Below, piece after piece: positions 8,835 through 18,462 of a stretch of 36,298 nucleotides of DNA. The DNA is taken from the NCBI GenBank assembly GCA_965650335.1, contig CBFGOI010000035.1, positions 1-36,298 on the forward strand. Direction: 5' to 3'. This DNA is from Paradesertivirga sp965650335 (GTDB lineage: Bacteria; Bacteroidota; Bacteroidia; Sphingobacteriales; Sphingobacteriaceae). The translations under genes and the position numbers were made by a program. The first letter of the stretch is position 1; each line of letters opens with the position of its first letter. The notes under the pieces were generated by a model. That model was not told where the DNA came from. It was given only the letters and a program-made list of their open reading frames with translations, and made no database searches.

Positions 8835-8887
8835 AGCAGGAATATTAATATTCCTGCTATAAGTGCCGACGGCAAATCATGCACTTA
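8835..8887 (+). promoter_or_regulatory. Two tandem leader hairpins upstream of susC
   Basis: The first is a perfect 24-base palindrome with arms AGCAGGAATATT (8835-8846) and AATATTCCTGCT (8847-8858) and no spacer. The second has arms TAAGTGC (8860-8866) and GCACTTA (8881-8887) around a 14-base loop. They lie 38 bases before the susC start in what is probably the susC mRNA leader. Leader structures that attenuate or limit susC expression are plausible. The first could instead be a terminator-like stem or a DNA palindrome bound by a dimer. Confidence 0.5.
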
Positions 8888-8924
8888 AGGCTAATTCTTG
8901 ATCAATTAACCAATTAACAAAGTT

Positions 8925-11900
8925 ATGAAAACTTTAAAATTTAATCTCTTTCATTATGAGGGGAATAGAAGGCTACTATGGCCGTTCCTTTGCATCTTTA
9001 TCCTTTCAACAGTATTTCAGAATTCCATTTTTGCCCAGCAAGTATCACTTACAGTTGCAGGCACAGTAAAATCCACCGATGGTGAAACCCTGCCTGGCGT
9101 CGGAATCAGAATTAAAAACACCGATTTAAGTTCTTCTACAGATGTGAATGGTAATTTTAAGATTACCGTGCCTTCCGGGAATTCTGTTCTTGTATTCAGT
9201 TATATTGGTTTTACTATGCAGGAGGTGGCTGTAAATAATCGAACAACCATTAATATTGAATTACAGGCAGATAGTAAAGCCTTGGATGAAGTAGTTGTGG
9301 TTGGGTATGGTACACAGAAACGAGTAAATCTTACTGGCTCGGTATCGACAGTTAACGGTGCTACATTGACAGAAAGACCTGCCCCAAATGCTGCCAATCT
9401 TTTACAGGGAAGAGTAGCCGGTTTGCAGGTAACACAACCATCGGGTGAGCCGGGAAGAGACAATCCTAATTTTATTATACGGGGGCGAGGATCATTTGGT
9501 AGCGGTACCAATATTCAACCCCTTGTTTTAATCGACGGTGTTACAGGTTCACTTAACAACCTTTCGCCGGATGATATCGAAAGCGTAAACGTATTGAAAG
9601 ATGCGGCCTCCGCAGCAATTTATGGATCAAGAGGAGCGAATGGAGTTATTTTAGTTACTACAAAAAAGGGTAAAAGAGGTGAGCCCGTGTTTAGTTATCG
9701 CCTGAACGTAGGCAGGCATACACCTACAGCTTTACCCGATTTAATAACTAATTCTGCGGAGTATATGACCATGTATAATGCTGCTGCAACACGCCAGGGG
9801 ATTCCTGCAGCAACTGGTCAGTATGATCCCGTGGAAATAGCTAAATACCGCGATGCCACGGACAGGAATTTATATCCAAACTTCGATAATATTGACTATT
9901 ATATAAATTCTTCTACTGTAAGTAATCATAATTTATCTGTTTCAGGAGGTTCGGATAAGAGCACCTACAATCTTTCATTGGGATATTTAGACCAGAATGC
10001 GGTTATCAGAGGATATAAGTACAAAAAGTATAATGCTTTATTGAACTATTCAACTGAGGTAAATAAATATGTTACAGTTGGAACCTCAGCGAATCTTACT
10101 TACAAAGACAGAAATGAGCCTCCGTTTACCGGAGAAGGTATGACTCTTTCTATTTATGCCGCCGGCCCCTTATATGGTCCTTTTTTGCCCGACGGAAGTG
10201 GCCGTATAGCGTCAAAAGCTTATGCCTTCGAAGGAAGAAACCGGAATCCGCAGGAGTATTATGCCATGGGCAACCAAAGCACCAAAGAATATAATCTAAA
10301 TGGCCAGGCTTACCTTGATGTAAAACCCTTAAAAGGCTTAACATGGTCTACAAAAGTGGCTCTGAACTATACGGATGAATATTATAAGATGTATCAGCGA
10401 CCATATCAGGCATTTCTCACACAGAAAAGTGCTACTGCAACCGATTATACTTTTAACTCTTTTGGTCCTGATATTCTGGGGATTACAGACCAATATTCAA
10501 AGGTGTTAAATCCGACCCTATACTCTACCTTAACTTATAATACCAAAATAAAAGAAGATCATAATTTAAACGTCTTGGCTGGATATGAGCAAATATCTTT
10601 CAAAAATCAAAATTTACGGGCCAGAAGAACGAGCACAGTTGCGCCTGTCTTACAGGATTTAACAGGTTATCTTCCCACTGGCGAAAGCTTGTATTTCAGT
10701 CATCCTAGATTGCCCGGACTGGCAGCACCATCAGAATGGGCCTTACGCTCATTTTTTGGACGGGTGAATTACGATTTTAAGGGAAAGTATTTATTAGAGG
10801 GTAATTTACGGTATGACGGAACATCTAAAGTTTCACCCGAATATCGATGGGGTACATTTCCTTCTGTGTCTGCAGGATGGGTAGTTTCAGAAGAAAAATT
10901 CCTTCAGAATAAAGTTAATTGGCTGAGTAATTTAAAATTACGGGCATCTTATGGTGTTCTGGGAAATCAGGATGTGGGTACATATTTGTATCAGGATAAT
11001 CTTGTGATTAATAATGTCTTCTATCCTTTTGATAATGCAACATTGCAACAAGGTGCCGTTAATAACGTGTTCAAAGATCAAAGTTTAAGATGGGAATCTA
11101 CCAGTGTTCTTGATTTTGGATTGGATTTAGATATCCGCAGAGGGTTATTGGGACTTACTTTTGATTGGTTTAACAAAACGACCTACGATATTTTGGCTCA
11201 GCAGCCCATTCCATTCAGTTTGGGTTTAAATGCACCAACGACCAACGATGGTAAATTGCAAAATAAAGGTATCGAGTTGGGCCTTACTCATCAGAACAAG
11301 ATAGGTCAGGTTTCCTATGGTGCCAATTTCCTGGTATCTACTGCGAAAAACAAAGTGTTAGATATCCGCGTTCCTAGCGAGTCTGGATCCAGTATCCGCA
11401 AAGTGGGTTTACCATATGATGCTCATTATTTATATGTATGGGACGGCATTTTTCAGGTAGAGGATATCGGAAATCCAAACGTTCCAAAGCACTCATTAAA
11501 TCTTAACCCCAAGCCAGGCGACCTCAAAATGAAAGATCTTGATGGCGATGGCGACGTTGATGTGAATGATCGTCAGGTAGTAGATGGGTATTATCCCGAT
11601 TTTACTTATTCGTTCGGACTGAACCTCGCATATAAAAGATTCGGTTTCAATGCATTTTTCCAGGGAGTTGAAGGAATTTCAAATCGGGTAACGGGCTGGG
11701 GAGTAGATCCATTTCATCAGGGAGCATCACCCACCACTAAATGGAAAGATGCCTGGACGCCTGAAAACAGAAGCAATACTTTGCCTGCCATTTATATACA
11801 AGGCTATTCGGGTGTTCAAAGTTATGTGGGCTCTACTTATTATTTGCAGGATGCATCGTATCTGCGGTTAAAAAATGTTGTGCTTTCGTATGATTTGCCT

Positions 11901-12077
11901 ACAGCTTTGGCTAAAAAAGTAGGAACCAACGGGATAGGGGTTTATTTATCAGGTGACAACCTGTTTACCATCACTAAATACGAAGGCGGAGATCCCGAGA
12001 GAGCTAACCCAACTGGCAACTTTGCGCAGTATCCGCAGACCCGTATTTATAATGTAGGTGTTAACGTTAAATTTTAA
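8925..12077 (+). CDS. SusC-like TonB-dependent outer-membrane transporter
   Basis: This is an outer-membrane beta-barrel that imports oligosaccharides with its SusD partner, powered by TonB. At 1050 aa it has the family's usual length. In order: a signal peptide (hydrophobic core about 18-37, FAQQ cleavage region), a carboxypeptidase-regulatory-like beta-sandwich (about 44-115, VAGTVKSTDGETLPGVGIRIKNT and the SYIGFTMQEV segment), a TonB-box-like DEVVVVGYGTQ (about 121-131), the plug domain (PLVLIDGV, VLKDAASAAIYGSRGANGVILVTTKKG), then the barrel ending in NVGVNVKF with a terminal Phe as for BamA substrates. There is no extra N-terminal anti-sigma-interacting domain, which agrees with control by something other than an ECF/FecR pair. 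The susD start follows 10 bases after its stop. Confidence 0.96.
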   Translation: MKTLKFNLFHYEGNRRLLWPFLCIFILSTVFQNSIFAQQVSLTVAGTVKSTDGETLPGVGIRIKNTDLSSSTDVNGNFKITVPSGNSVLVFSYIGFTMQEVAVNNRTTINIELQADSKALDEVVVVGYGTQKRVNLTGSVSTVNGATLTERPAPNAANLLQGRVAGLQVTQPSGEPGRDNPNFIIRGRGSFGSGTNIQPLVLIDGVTGSLNNLSPDDIESVNVLKDAASAAIYGSRGANGVILVTTKKGKRGEPVFSYRLNVGRHTPTALPDLITNSAEYMTMYNAAATRQGIPAATGQYDPVEIAKYRDATDRNLYPNFDNIDYYINSSTVSNHNLSVSGGSDKSTYNLSLGYLDQNAVIRGYKYKKYNALLNYSTEVNKYVTVGTSANLTYKDRNEPPFTGEGMTLSIYAAGPLYGPFLPDGSGRIASKAYAFEGRNRNPQEYYAMGNQSTKEYNLNGQAYLDVKPLKGLTWSTKVALNYTDEYYKMYQRPYQAFLTQKSATATDYTFNSFGPDILGITDQYSKVLNPTLYSTLTYNTKIKEDHNLNVLAGYEQISFKNQNLRARRTSTVAPVLQDLTGYLPTGESLYFSHPRLPGLAAPSEWALRSFFGRVNYDFKGKYLLEGNLRYDGTSKVSPEYRWGTFPSVSAGWVVSEEKFLQNKVNWLSNLKLRASYGVLGNQDVGTYLYQDNLVINNVFYPFDNATLQQGAVNNVFKDQSLRWESTSVLDFGLDLDIRRGLLGLTFDWFNKTTYDILAQQPIPFSLGLNAPTTNDGKLQNKGIELGLTHQNKIGQVSYGANFLVSTAKNKVLDIRVPSESGSSIRKVGLPYDAHYLYVWDGIFQVEDIGNPNVPKHSLNLNPKPGDLKMKDLDGDGDVDVNDRQVVDGYYPDFTYSFGLNLAYKRFGFNAFFQGVEGISNRVTGWGVDPFHQGASPTTKWKDAWTPENRSNTLPAIYIQGYSGVQSYVGSTYYLQDASYLRLKNVVLSYDLPTALAKKVGTNGIGVYLSGDNLFTITKYEGGDPERANPTGNFAQYPQTRIYNVGVNVKF

Positions 12078-12087
12078 AGATAAGACT

Positions 12088-13644
12088 ATGCAAAACAACT
12101 ATAAAATATCTGTGCTCCTTTCGGCAAGTTTGCTGTTGGGAACAGTATCCTGTAAAAAAGATTTTTTAGACAAAAATCCTTTAAACAGTGTTTCAAGTCA
12201 GATTTTTTGGGCCTCAGAAGCTGATGTTAAAACAGGTCTGGCGGGTGTATACTCCCGACTTCAGCAGAATTTTCTGGGTTATGAAAAGATTTATTTGGAT
12301 GGAATTACCGATAATGCCTATTTGTTGCCGGGTAATGGTAACCAGGGTAGTATGTCCTTAATGTCAACCGGTGGGATAAATGGCAGTACGGGTGCGATAC
12401 AAAACATGTTCAGTTCTCCTTATCGGTTAATCTCATCATGTAATTATTTCTTGGACAATGTGGATAAAGCTCCAATTAGTGATGCAGCGAAGGATGTATA
12501 CAAAGCAGAGGTACGTTTTCTAAGGGCCTTCGCCTATTTTAATTTGGTCCAGGATTTCGGTGGTGTACCGATTTATAGGAATTATCTGGCAAAATTAGAT
12601 GATTATAAAATTGCAAAAAGTACCAAAGAAGAGGTGTATGCCTTTATTGAGGAGGATTTAGACTTTGCAATTGCAAACCTCCCTGATATAAAATACAATG
12701 GACATGCTGTTAAAGGAGCTGCACAAGGAATTAAAGCCAGAGTGCTTATCACACAACAAAAATATAGTCAGGCAGTTCCATTGTTAGAGCAAATAATAAG
12801 TACTTCTTCCGGCAAATTTGCTTTATCCAATAATTATGCCGCTTTGTTTAAAACTTCAGGACAAAATACTGCGGCGGTAAATACCGAAATTATGTTTTCT
12901 ACCCAATATTTAGCTCCCAACAGCGTTCACAGAACCAGCCCGGGGGCTTCGGGTTTGGATATAGAATTTGGTAGAGATATTTTAATTCAGCCTTATCGAG
13001 ATCTTGCGGATGATTATGAAATGACGGATGGTAAGCCGGCTTCCGAATCTCTGCTGTATAATCCATTAACACCCTATTCTAATCGTGACCCACGGCTTGA
13101 CCTTACGGTAAAGCTTCCGGGAGAAACGTGGAGAAACTCTTCAGGAACTGCTTTCGCGCCACCTTCAGTGCCAGCTACGGGGTTTCTTGTTGAAAAATAT
13201 GTGAACGTAGCTCAGGGACCTTTTACAGCTGCCACAGCAACCACGTCTGATCAGGATATAATCCATCTTCGATACGCCGATATCTTATTAATGTATGCTG
13301 AAGCTAAAAATGAAGTAAGCGGTCCCGATGCAAGCGTGTACAAAGCAATCAGCGATGTAAGAGGTCGCGCGGGCATTAATATGCCTCCAGTTGATCAGAC
13401 TAAATACAATACTAAAGAAAAGCTACGCGACTATATCCGTCATGAAAGACGCGTGGAGTTTGCGTTTGAAGGACAACGTTATAATGACTTAAAGCGTTGG
13501 AATATTGCACATGTTAAATTGCCGACTTTAAAAGACCCTGCAAATACTCCATTGGTTTTCGAAACAAAGAATTATTTATTGCCATTCCCGTCATCGGAAT
13601 TGTCTAATAATCCTCAATTAGTCCAAAACCCAAATTACAATTAA
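12088..13644 (+). CDS. SusD-like surface glycan-binding lipoprotein
   Basis: This outer-membrane lipoprotein caps the SusC barrel and binds the glycan, 518 aa. The ATG at 12088 is chosen because it starts a lipoprotein leader with a cysteine after LLGTVS (residue about 22) and follows the susC stop. The frame extends upstream to 12058 but that part overlaps the susC 3' end. SusD/RagB signatures include CKKDFLDKNPLN after the leader, AEVRFLRAFAYFNLVQDFGGVP in the TPR-like N-terminal part, and DIIHLRYADILLMYAEAKNE with IRHERRVEFAFEGQRYNDLKRW in the C-terminal part. It is paired with susC by order and spacing and followed by a strong hairpin. Ligand specificity cannot be read from the sequence. 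Confidence 0.95.
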   Translation: MQNNYKISVLLSASLLLGTVSCKKDFLDKNPLNSVSSQIFWASEADVKTGLAGVYSRLQQNFLGYEKIYLDGITDNAYLLPGNGNQGSMSLMSTGGINGSTGAIQNMFSSPYRLISSCNYFLDNVDKAPISDAAKDVYKAEVRFLRAFAYFNLVQDFGGVPIYRNYLAKLDDYKIAKSTKEEVYAFIEEDLDFAIANLPDIKYNGHAVKGAAQGIKARVLITQQKYSQAVPLLEQIISTSSGKFALSNNYAALFKTSGQNTAAVNTEIMFSTQYLAPNSVHRTSPGASGLDIEFGRDILIQPYRDLADDYEMTDGKPASESLLYNPLTPYSNRDPRLDLTVKLPGETWRNSSGTAFAPPSVPATGFLVEKYVNVAQGPFTAATATTSDQDIIHLRYADILLMYAEAKNEVSGPDASVYKAISDVRGRAGINMPPVDQTKYNTKEKLRDYIRHERRVEFAFEGQRYNDLKRWNIAHVKLPTLKDPANTPLVFETKNYLLPFPSSELSNNPQLVQNPNYN

Positions 13645-13653
13645 TACTATGTT

Positions 13654-13688
13654 ATCAGGAAGAGTTTATTTAATTGGCTCTTCCTGAT
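13654..13688 (+). terminator. Hairpin terminator after susD
   Basis: Perfect 11-base arms ATCAGGAAGAG (13654-13664) and CTCTTCCTGAT (13678-13688) with a 13-base loop begin 9 bases after the susD stop. The position marks the end of the susCD transcript or a processing point. No T-run follows. Confidence 0.7.
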
Positions 13689-13785
13689 ATATATTGCGTT
13701 AAATCAGCCTCATGCTCAAATATTCTACGATAAGATTGTATAATACATAGAGAACATGATATAAAAAAGAAGTTTGTGGCCATTC

Positions 13786-13793
13786 TATCTTTG
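13786..13793 (+). promoter_or_regulatory. Putative promoter -7 element for the GH2 gene (TATCTTTG)
   Basis: TATCTTTG fits the TAnnTTTG consensus and lies after the susD hairpin and about 114 bases before the GH2 start. A TTTG 9 bases upstream is too close for a standard -33 box. The remaining gap sequence shows nothing else that I recognise. Confidence 0.38.
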
Positions 13794-13906
13794 TAAGAGA
13801 GCTTCTCCTTAAATTGAATGAGCACAACGATTATTTAAGTTGAAGGAAACCGATTGAGACACTATCTGAGCTAATTATTCATTTTAAATTATCAGGTTCC
13901 ATCTGG

Positions 13907-16900
13907 ATGAGAATACTTCTGACAATTGCATCTCTTTTCATTTTTACTTGCACAAATGCTCAACTGGTTGACAAAACCCCCGCAGCTGTGCCGATAGCGC
14001 CTTCTATTTATAATCGCGAGCCCTGGGAAGACCCATCTGTTAGCGGCATCAACCGTGAACCGTCCAGAGCTACTGCATATTCATTTTCAACGGTGGCCGA
14101 TGCGCTTAAGGGCGATCGTGAGAAGTCGAAAAGAATGCTTTCGCTTAATGGGGAATGGGATTTCTCTTTCGCGTTTAAGCCCTCAGATGCGCCTAAAGAC
14201 TTTTATAAATCCCGCGTAAGCGGATGGAAAAAAATAGAAGTTCCAAGCAATTGGGAGTTGAAAGGATACGATAAGCCTATTTACAAAAGTGCTGTTTATC
14301 CCTTTCGACCAGTTAATCCGCCTTATGTACCACAAGATTATAATGGCGTAGGATCTTATCAACGTGCATTCACTCTTCCTGATAACTGGAAGAACATGAA
14401 CGTCACACTTCATTTCGGTGGTGTTAGTTCTGCTTATAAAGTATGGTTAAATGGTAAATTCCTTGGCTATGCTGAAGATAGCTTTTTGCCTTCAGAATTT
14501 AATATTACACCGTATTTGCAAGCCGGCGAAAATATTGTCTCGGTTCAGGTAATCCGCTGGAGCGATGGAAGCTTTTTAGAAGATCAGGATCATTGGCGTT
14601 TAAGTGGAATTCAGCGAGAGGTAATGCTCCTGGCAGAGCCGAAATTTCGAATTGCTGACTTTCACTGGCAGGCAAAACTCGACAAAGAGTATAAAGATGC
14701 GGTTCTGAGCATTCGCCCGAGAATCGAAAATTTAACAGGTAAAGAAGTAAAAGGCTATAAAGTTCAGGCACATCTTTTTGATAAAGATGGGAAGCCAGTT
14801 TTTCAGAAACCCCTGGAAAGAACCGCCGAAAGTATTATAAATGAAATATACCCCAGACTGGATAATGTAAAGTTTGGATTGCTTGAAACTACAGTGAAAA
14901 ATCCGGCAAAGTGGAGTGATGAAGAGCCAAATCTTTATACTTTGGTTCTTTCTTTACAGGATAGTACGGGTAATATTCTGGAGGCAAAAAGTTGTAAAAT
15001 TGGCTTTCGGAGCATTGAATTTTCCAAAACGGATAGCAAATTATTAATCAACGGAAAGGTAACTTATTTATATGGCGTTAACAGGCCTGATCATCACCCC
15101 ACCAAGGGGAAAGCCTTAAGCAGGGAAGATATTTTGGAAGATGTTCGAACAATTAAGCGCTTCAACTTTAACTGTATTCGTACCAGTCATTATCCAATGG
15201 ATCCATATTTATACGATTTGTGCGATAGATACGGAATTTTAGTTATTGATGAGGCAAATCTCGAAACTCACGGACTGGGCGGAAAGCTGAGTAATGATCC
15301 GGCATGGACCGGCGCTTATCTTGAAAGAAGCAACCGTATGGTGATGCGTGATAAAAATCATCCAAGTATTATTATCTGGAGTTTAGGAAATGAATCTGGC
15401 CGGGGCCCGAATCATGCAGCCATGGCCGAATGGATCCACGATTTTGATATCACCCGCCCGGTTCATTATGAACCTGCCATGGGTAATCCGCGTTTAGAAG
15501 GATATATCGATCCTTCGGATCCTCGTTATTTAAAATCAAACGACCATTCACATCGCATCCAGAATCCACAGGATTCTTATTATGTGGATATTGTAAGCCG
15601 CATGTATCCAAGTACCTACACCCCTAAACTTTTGGTGGATCAGAACAATAACGACAAAAGACCGATTTTCTTTGTCGAGTATGCCCACGCAATGGGTAAT
15701 TCTGTAGGAAACATGAAAGATTTTTGGGATATTTTTCGCTCAACGCCAAGAATTATAGGTGGAGCAATCTGGGAATTTAAAGATCAGGGCTTGTTGAAGA
15801 AAGATAGTGCAGGTGTTGAATATTACGCTTATGGCGGTGATTTTGGAGAAAAGTATTTCGACAATTTCACAATCAAAGGAGTTGTAGCATCAGATGGAAG
15901 ACCAAAATCTCCGATGTTTGAGTGTAAGCGAGTTTACCAGGGAGCGCAAACTGAATTGATTGACCCGGCAAAGGGATTGTTAAAAATAAGCAACAGACAT
16001 GCGGTAAAATCATTGAGCTCCTATACAGTAACTCTGCTCGTGCGTGAAGATGGACGAGTTGTGGTAAATAAGATTCTTCCTAAAATTAATCTTGCCGCTG
16101 GAAAAGACACAATTCTAAGTATTGCCAAATATCTTCCAAAAATAAAACCAGGATCAGAATATTTAGCAGACATACATTTTACATTATCTGCTGACGAACC
16201 TTGGGCTCCAAAAGGGTTTGAGGTAGCATCTAATCAGTTCGCTCTAACAGGTTTAGCCGAGCCGAGAATGATAAAAAGTTCGCCTTATCCATCGATAACA
16301 TTAAATGAAAATTCTTCGGGCTATCAACTAATAGGAAAGACGTTTAACGTTTCATTCGATAAGGAAAATGGGGCTTTAACATCGTTCAAAGTAAATGGAA
16401 AAGAGCAGATTTTTGCTCCCCTGTTACCTGATTTTACTCGTCCGCAAACGGATAACGACAAGCGCGGTTGGAAAACCCACAAGAAGTTGAAGCAATGGTT
16501 TTCTCCTGAACTGAAATTGAAAAATATCTCTGCTGAGCACACGAATCCCGGTTCTGTACAAATAAAAAGCGTTTATACTTTAATAAACGATAGCGCACAG
16601 GTAAATATAATTTATGCCCTTAACGGGGACGGTGTGTTAAAAGTGGATTATTCCATGACTGTAAAATCAGGCTTGCCGAACATTCCAAAAGTGGGCATGC
16701 AGGGTGGAATTGCCAGAAATTACGACACAATAAATTGGTATGGAAAAGGCTTGCTTGAAAACTATATTGACCGGAATTACGGCTTTGATGCGGCAATCTA
16801 TTCTCAAAATATCTATGACTTTATGGAGCCTTATGCTGTTCCCCAGGAAAATGGAAATCGTACCGATGTACGCTGGATGTATTTGTCTGATAAGAATAAA

Positions 16901-17197
16901 ACTGAGGGTCTGTTGGTTGTGGCCGACAGTCTTTTGAGCATGAGCGCATGGCCTTACACGGAAGAAAATATTGTCAGTGCGAAACATACCAATAAATTAA
17001 AAGAAGCTGGTTATATCACATTAAATATTGATCTGATTCAAATGGGAGTAGGCGGAAATGATAGCTGGAGTGATGTTGCGGCGCCTTTGGAAAAATATCA
17101 AGTTCCCGCAAAGAATTACTCGTATAGTTTTTACCTGCTTCCTGTAAAAGCAAATAAAGAGGAAGTAGGAGCGATTGCAAAAAAAATAAAGTTTTAA
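13907..17197 (+). CDS. GH2 beta-galactosidase-like glycoside hydrolase (LacZ domain layout)
   Basis: This is a secreted retaining exo-beta-glycosidase of 1096 aa with a signal peptide (MRILLTIASLFIFTCTNAQ). It has the five-domain LacZ layout: sugar-binding jelly roll (about 40-245, with SYQRAFTLP and SDGSFLEDQDHWRLSGI), an Ig-like domain, a TIM barrel (about 375-680), a second Ig-like domain and the C-terminal Bgal_small_N beta-sandwich (about 820-1095). The acid/base is Glu496 (SLGNESGRG) and the nucleophile Glu591 (RPIFFVEYAHAMGNS). The LacZ metal and substrate motif appears as VNRPDHHP rather than NRHEHHP. Beta-galactosidase is the default reading; other beta-linked sugars are possible in this family, and the pectin-like context would suit beta-galactan side chains. 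Confidence 0.92.
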   Translation: MRILLTIASLFIFTCTNAQLVDKTPAAVPIAPSIYNREPWEDPSVSGINREPSRATAYSFSTVADALKGDREKSKRMLSLNGEWDFSFAFKPSDAPKDFYKSRVSGWKKIEVPSNWELKGYDKPIYKSAVYPFRPVNPPYVPQDYNGVGSYQRAFTLPDNWKNMNVTLHFGGVSSAYKVWLNGKFLGYAEDSFLPSEFNITPYLQAGENIVSVQVIRWSDGSFLEDQDHWRLSGIQREVMLLAEPKFRIADFHWQAKLDKEYKDAVLSIRPRIENLTGKEVKGYKVQAHLFDKDGKPVFQKPLERTAESIINEIYPRLDNVKFGLLETTVKNPAKWSDEEPNLYTLVLSLQDSTGNILEAKSCKIGFRSIEFSKTDSKLLINGKVTYLYGVNRPDHHPTKGKALSREDILEDVRTIKRFNFNCIRTSHYPMDPYLYDLCDRYGILVIDEANLETHGLGGKLSNDPAWTGAYLERSNRMVMRDKNHPSIIIWSLGNESGRGPNHAAMAEWIHDFDITRPVHYEPAMGNPRLEGYIDPSDPRYLKSNDHSHRIQNPQDSYYVDIVSRMYPSTYTPKLLVDQNNNDKRPIFFVEYAHAMGNSVGNMKDFWDIFRSTPRIIGGAIWEFKDQGLLKKDSAGVEYYAYGGDFGEKYFDNFTIKGVVASDGRPKSPMFECKRVYQGAQTELIDPAKGLLKISNRHAVKSLSSYTVTLLVREDGRVVVNKILPKINLAAGKDTILSIAKYLPKIKPGSEYLADIHFTLSADEPWAPKGFEVASNQFALTGLAEPRMIKSSPYPSITLNENSSGYQLIGKTFNVSFDKENGALTSFKVNGKEQIFAPLLPDFTRPQTDNDKRGWKTHKKLKQWFSPELKLKNISAEHTNPGSVQIKSVYTLINDSAQVNIIYALNGDGVLKVDYSMTVKSGLPNIPKVGMQGGIARNYDTINWYGKGLLENYIDRNYGFDAAIYSQNIYDFMEPYAVPQENGNRTDVRWMYLSDKNKTEGLLVVADSLLSMSAWPYTEENIVSAKHTNKLKEAGYITLNIDLIQMGVGGNDSWSDVAAPLEKYQVPAKNYSYSFYLLPVKANKEEVGAIAKKIKF

Positions 17198-17208
17198 ATA
17201 TGCGTTTT

Positions 17209-17274
17209 GTCATCTCGACAATAAGAGAGATCTCTTGAGTAAATCGCTTAGATACTCTATGTGTTAGAAATGAC
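17209..17274. repeat. Decayed REP-like intergenic repeat (GTCATCTCGAC...GAAATGAC)
   Basis: The gap after the GH2 gene begins GTCATCTCGAC, then AGAGAGATCTCTT, and ends TTAGAAATGACG, with complementary GTCAT and ATGAC ends. This is the form of a dispersed intergenic repeat familiar from Bacteroidota genomes. The copy looks degenerate. Copy number cannot be tested in this window. Confidence 0.5.
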
Positions 17275-17301
17275 GTACGTTCTAGTGAAAATAATTTACC
17301 A

Positions 17302-18462
17302 ATGTCTGAAAAAGTAATTTTAAAAGGAATAACCTGGAATCACAGTCGTGGATTGATTCCTATGGTGGCAACAGCACAACGTTTTTCTGAGTTAAATCCC
17401 AATGTAGAGATAAGCTGGGAAAAAAGAAGCCTTCAGCAATTTGCGGATTTTTCTATTCAAGAACTTGCCCAGCGCTTTGATTTATTGGTAATAGACCATC
17501 CCTGGGCCGGCTTCGCAGCTAAAACACAATCGATTGTGCCTTTAGACGCATACCTGACAAAAGGATACATTCAGGATCAAAGGCAAAATACGGTTGGCCG
17601 TTCCTTTGAGAGTTATTCGTACGACGGACATCAGTGGGCTTTAGCAATTGATGCCGCTACTCCTGTGGCTTCCAGTCGCCCCGACTTATTCGATAAATAT
17701 GGCTTGGATCTACCCAAATCCTTTAGTGATCTTTTAGAGTTAGCAGACGAAGGGCTGGTTGCTTTTGCAGGTATTCCAATCGATGTTTTAATGAATTTTT
17801 ATACCTTCTGCTGTTCTTTGGGCGAAGATCCTTGTCAGGATGAATATTCCATAATATCCGAGGAAATAGGTGTGAAAGCACTGCGAATGTTTCGCGAACT
17901 CGCCTTAAGAATCCATCCTGATAATTTTAACCGCAATCCTATTCAGGTTTATGAAGCAATGACAAAAGGAGACCAAATCGCCTACTGTCCTTTTGCCTAC
18001 GGTTATTCAAATTACTCGCGAAGGGGATATTCAAGAAAAGTTCTTCATTTTCATGATATGATATCCCTTGACGGAAAAACGAATTTAAAAAGTACTCTTG
18101 GTGGAACTGGCCTTGCCATCTCTTCCAGCTCAAAAAATATTTCGGTAGCTGTTCAATATGCAAATTATGTTGCTTCTTCTGAATGTCAGCAAACGGTATT
18201 TTTCGAAAATGGTGGTCAGCCCGGACATTTGAGCGCCTGGACTGATGCTGAGGTAAATCGCCGTACCCACGATTATTTCTCGAATACTTTACCAGCCTTG
18301 CAGCGTGCTTTCCTTCGTCCGCGTTATCATGGACACATGTTTTTCCAGGATCATGCAGGCGATATTGTACGAGATTACCTGATGAAAGGCGGTAACGAAA
18401 AAGAAGTTTTGAATAGGATGAATGAATTGTATTTAAGATCCAGAAACTTACAAATGGCATGA
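17302..18462 (+). CDS. Leaderless ABC-type solute-binding-protein-like protein (first copy)
   Basis: This 386-aa protein has the fold signature of family 1 (maltose/multiple-sugar type) extracellular solute-binding proteins: GITWNHSRGLIPMVATAQRFSELNPNVEISW-type start, then DLLVIDHPWAG, PLDAYL, and VAVQYANYVASSECQQTVFFENGGQPGH near the C-terminal lobe. The N terminus (MSEKVILKG) is not a signal peptide, and the in-frame sequence upstream to the stop at 17236-17238 has no ATG, GTG or TTG start. The protein is therefore predicted to stay in the cytoplasm. Its stop overlaps the start of the first CoA-transferase (ATGA, 18459-18462). No MalF/MalG-type permease or ATPase is nearby. It may be a cytoplasmic binding or sensing partner, or an enzyme built on the binding-protein fold; function unknown. 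Confidence 0.85.
   Translation: MSEKVILKGITWNHSRGLIPMVATAQRFSELNPNVEISWEKRSLQQFADFSIQELAQRFDLLVIDHPWAGFAAKTQSIVPLDAYLTKGYIQDQRQNTVGRSFESYSYDGHQWALAIDAATPVASSRPDLFDKYGLDLPKSFSDLLELADEGLVAFAGIPIDVLMNFYTFCCSLGEDPCQDEYSIISEEIGVKALRMFRELALRIHPDNFNRNPIQVYEAMTKGDQIAYCPFAYGYSNYSRRGYSRKVLHFHDMISLDGKTNLKSTLGGTGLAISSSSKNISVAVQYANYVASSECQQTVFFENGGQPGHLSAWTDAEVNRRTHDYFSNTLPALQRAFLRPRYHGHMFFQDHAGDIVRDYLMKGGNEKEVLNRMNELYLRSRNLQMA

Noticed and set aside
12058..12087. Upstream start for SusD
   Set aside because: It overlaps the susC 3' end and would put a polar stretch before the lipoprotein leader that starts at 12088.
17236..17301. A missed signal peptide upstream of the first leaderless SBP
   Set aside because: The in-frame stretch has no ATG, GTG or TTG codon and its translation is not hydrophobic.
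17939..18460. A 173-codon open frame on the minus strand
   Set aside because: It lies wholly opposite the first leaderless SBP gene, its composition looks like an antisense shadow, and it has no recognisable motif.
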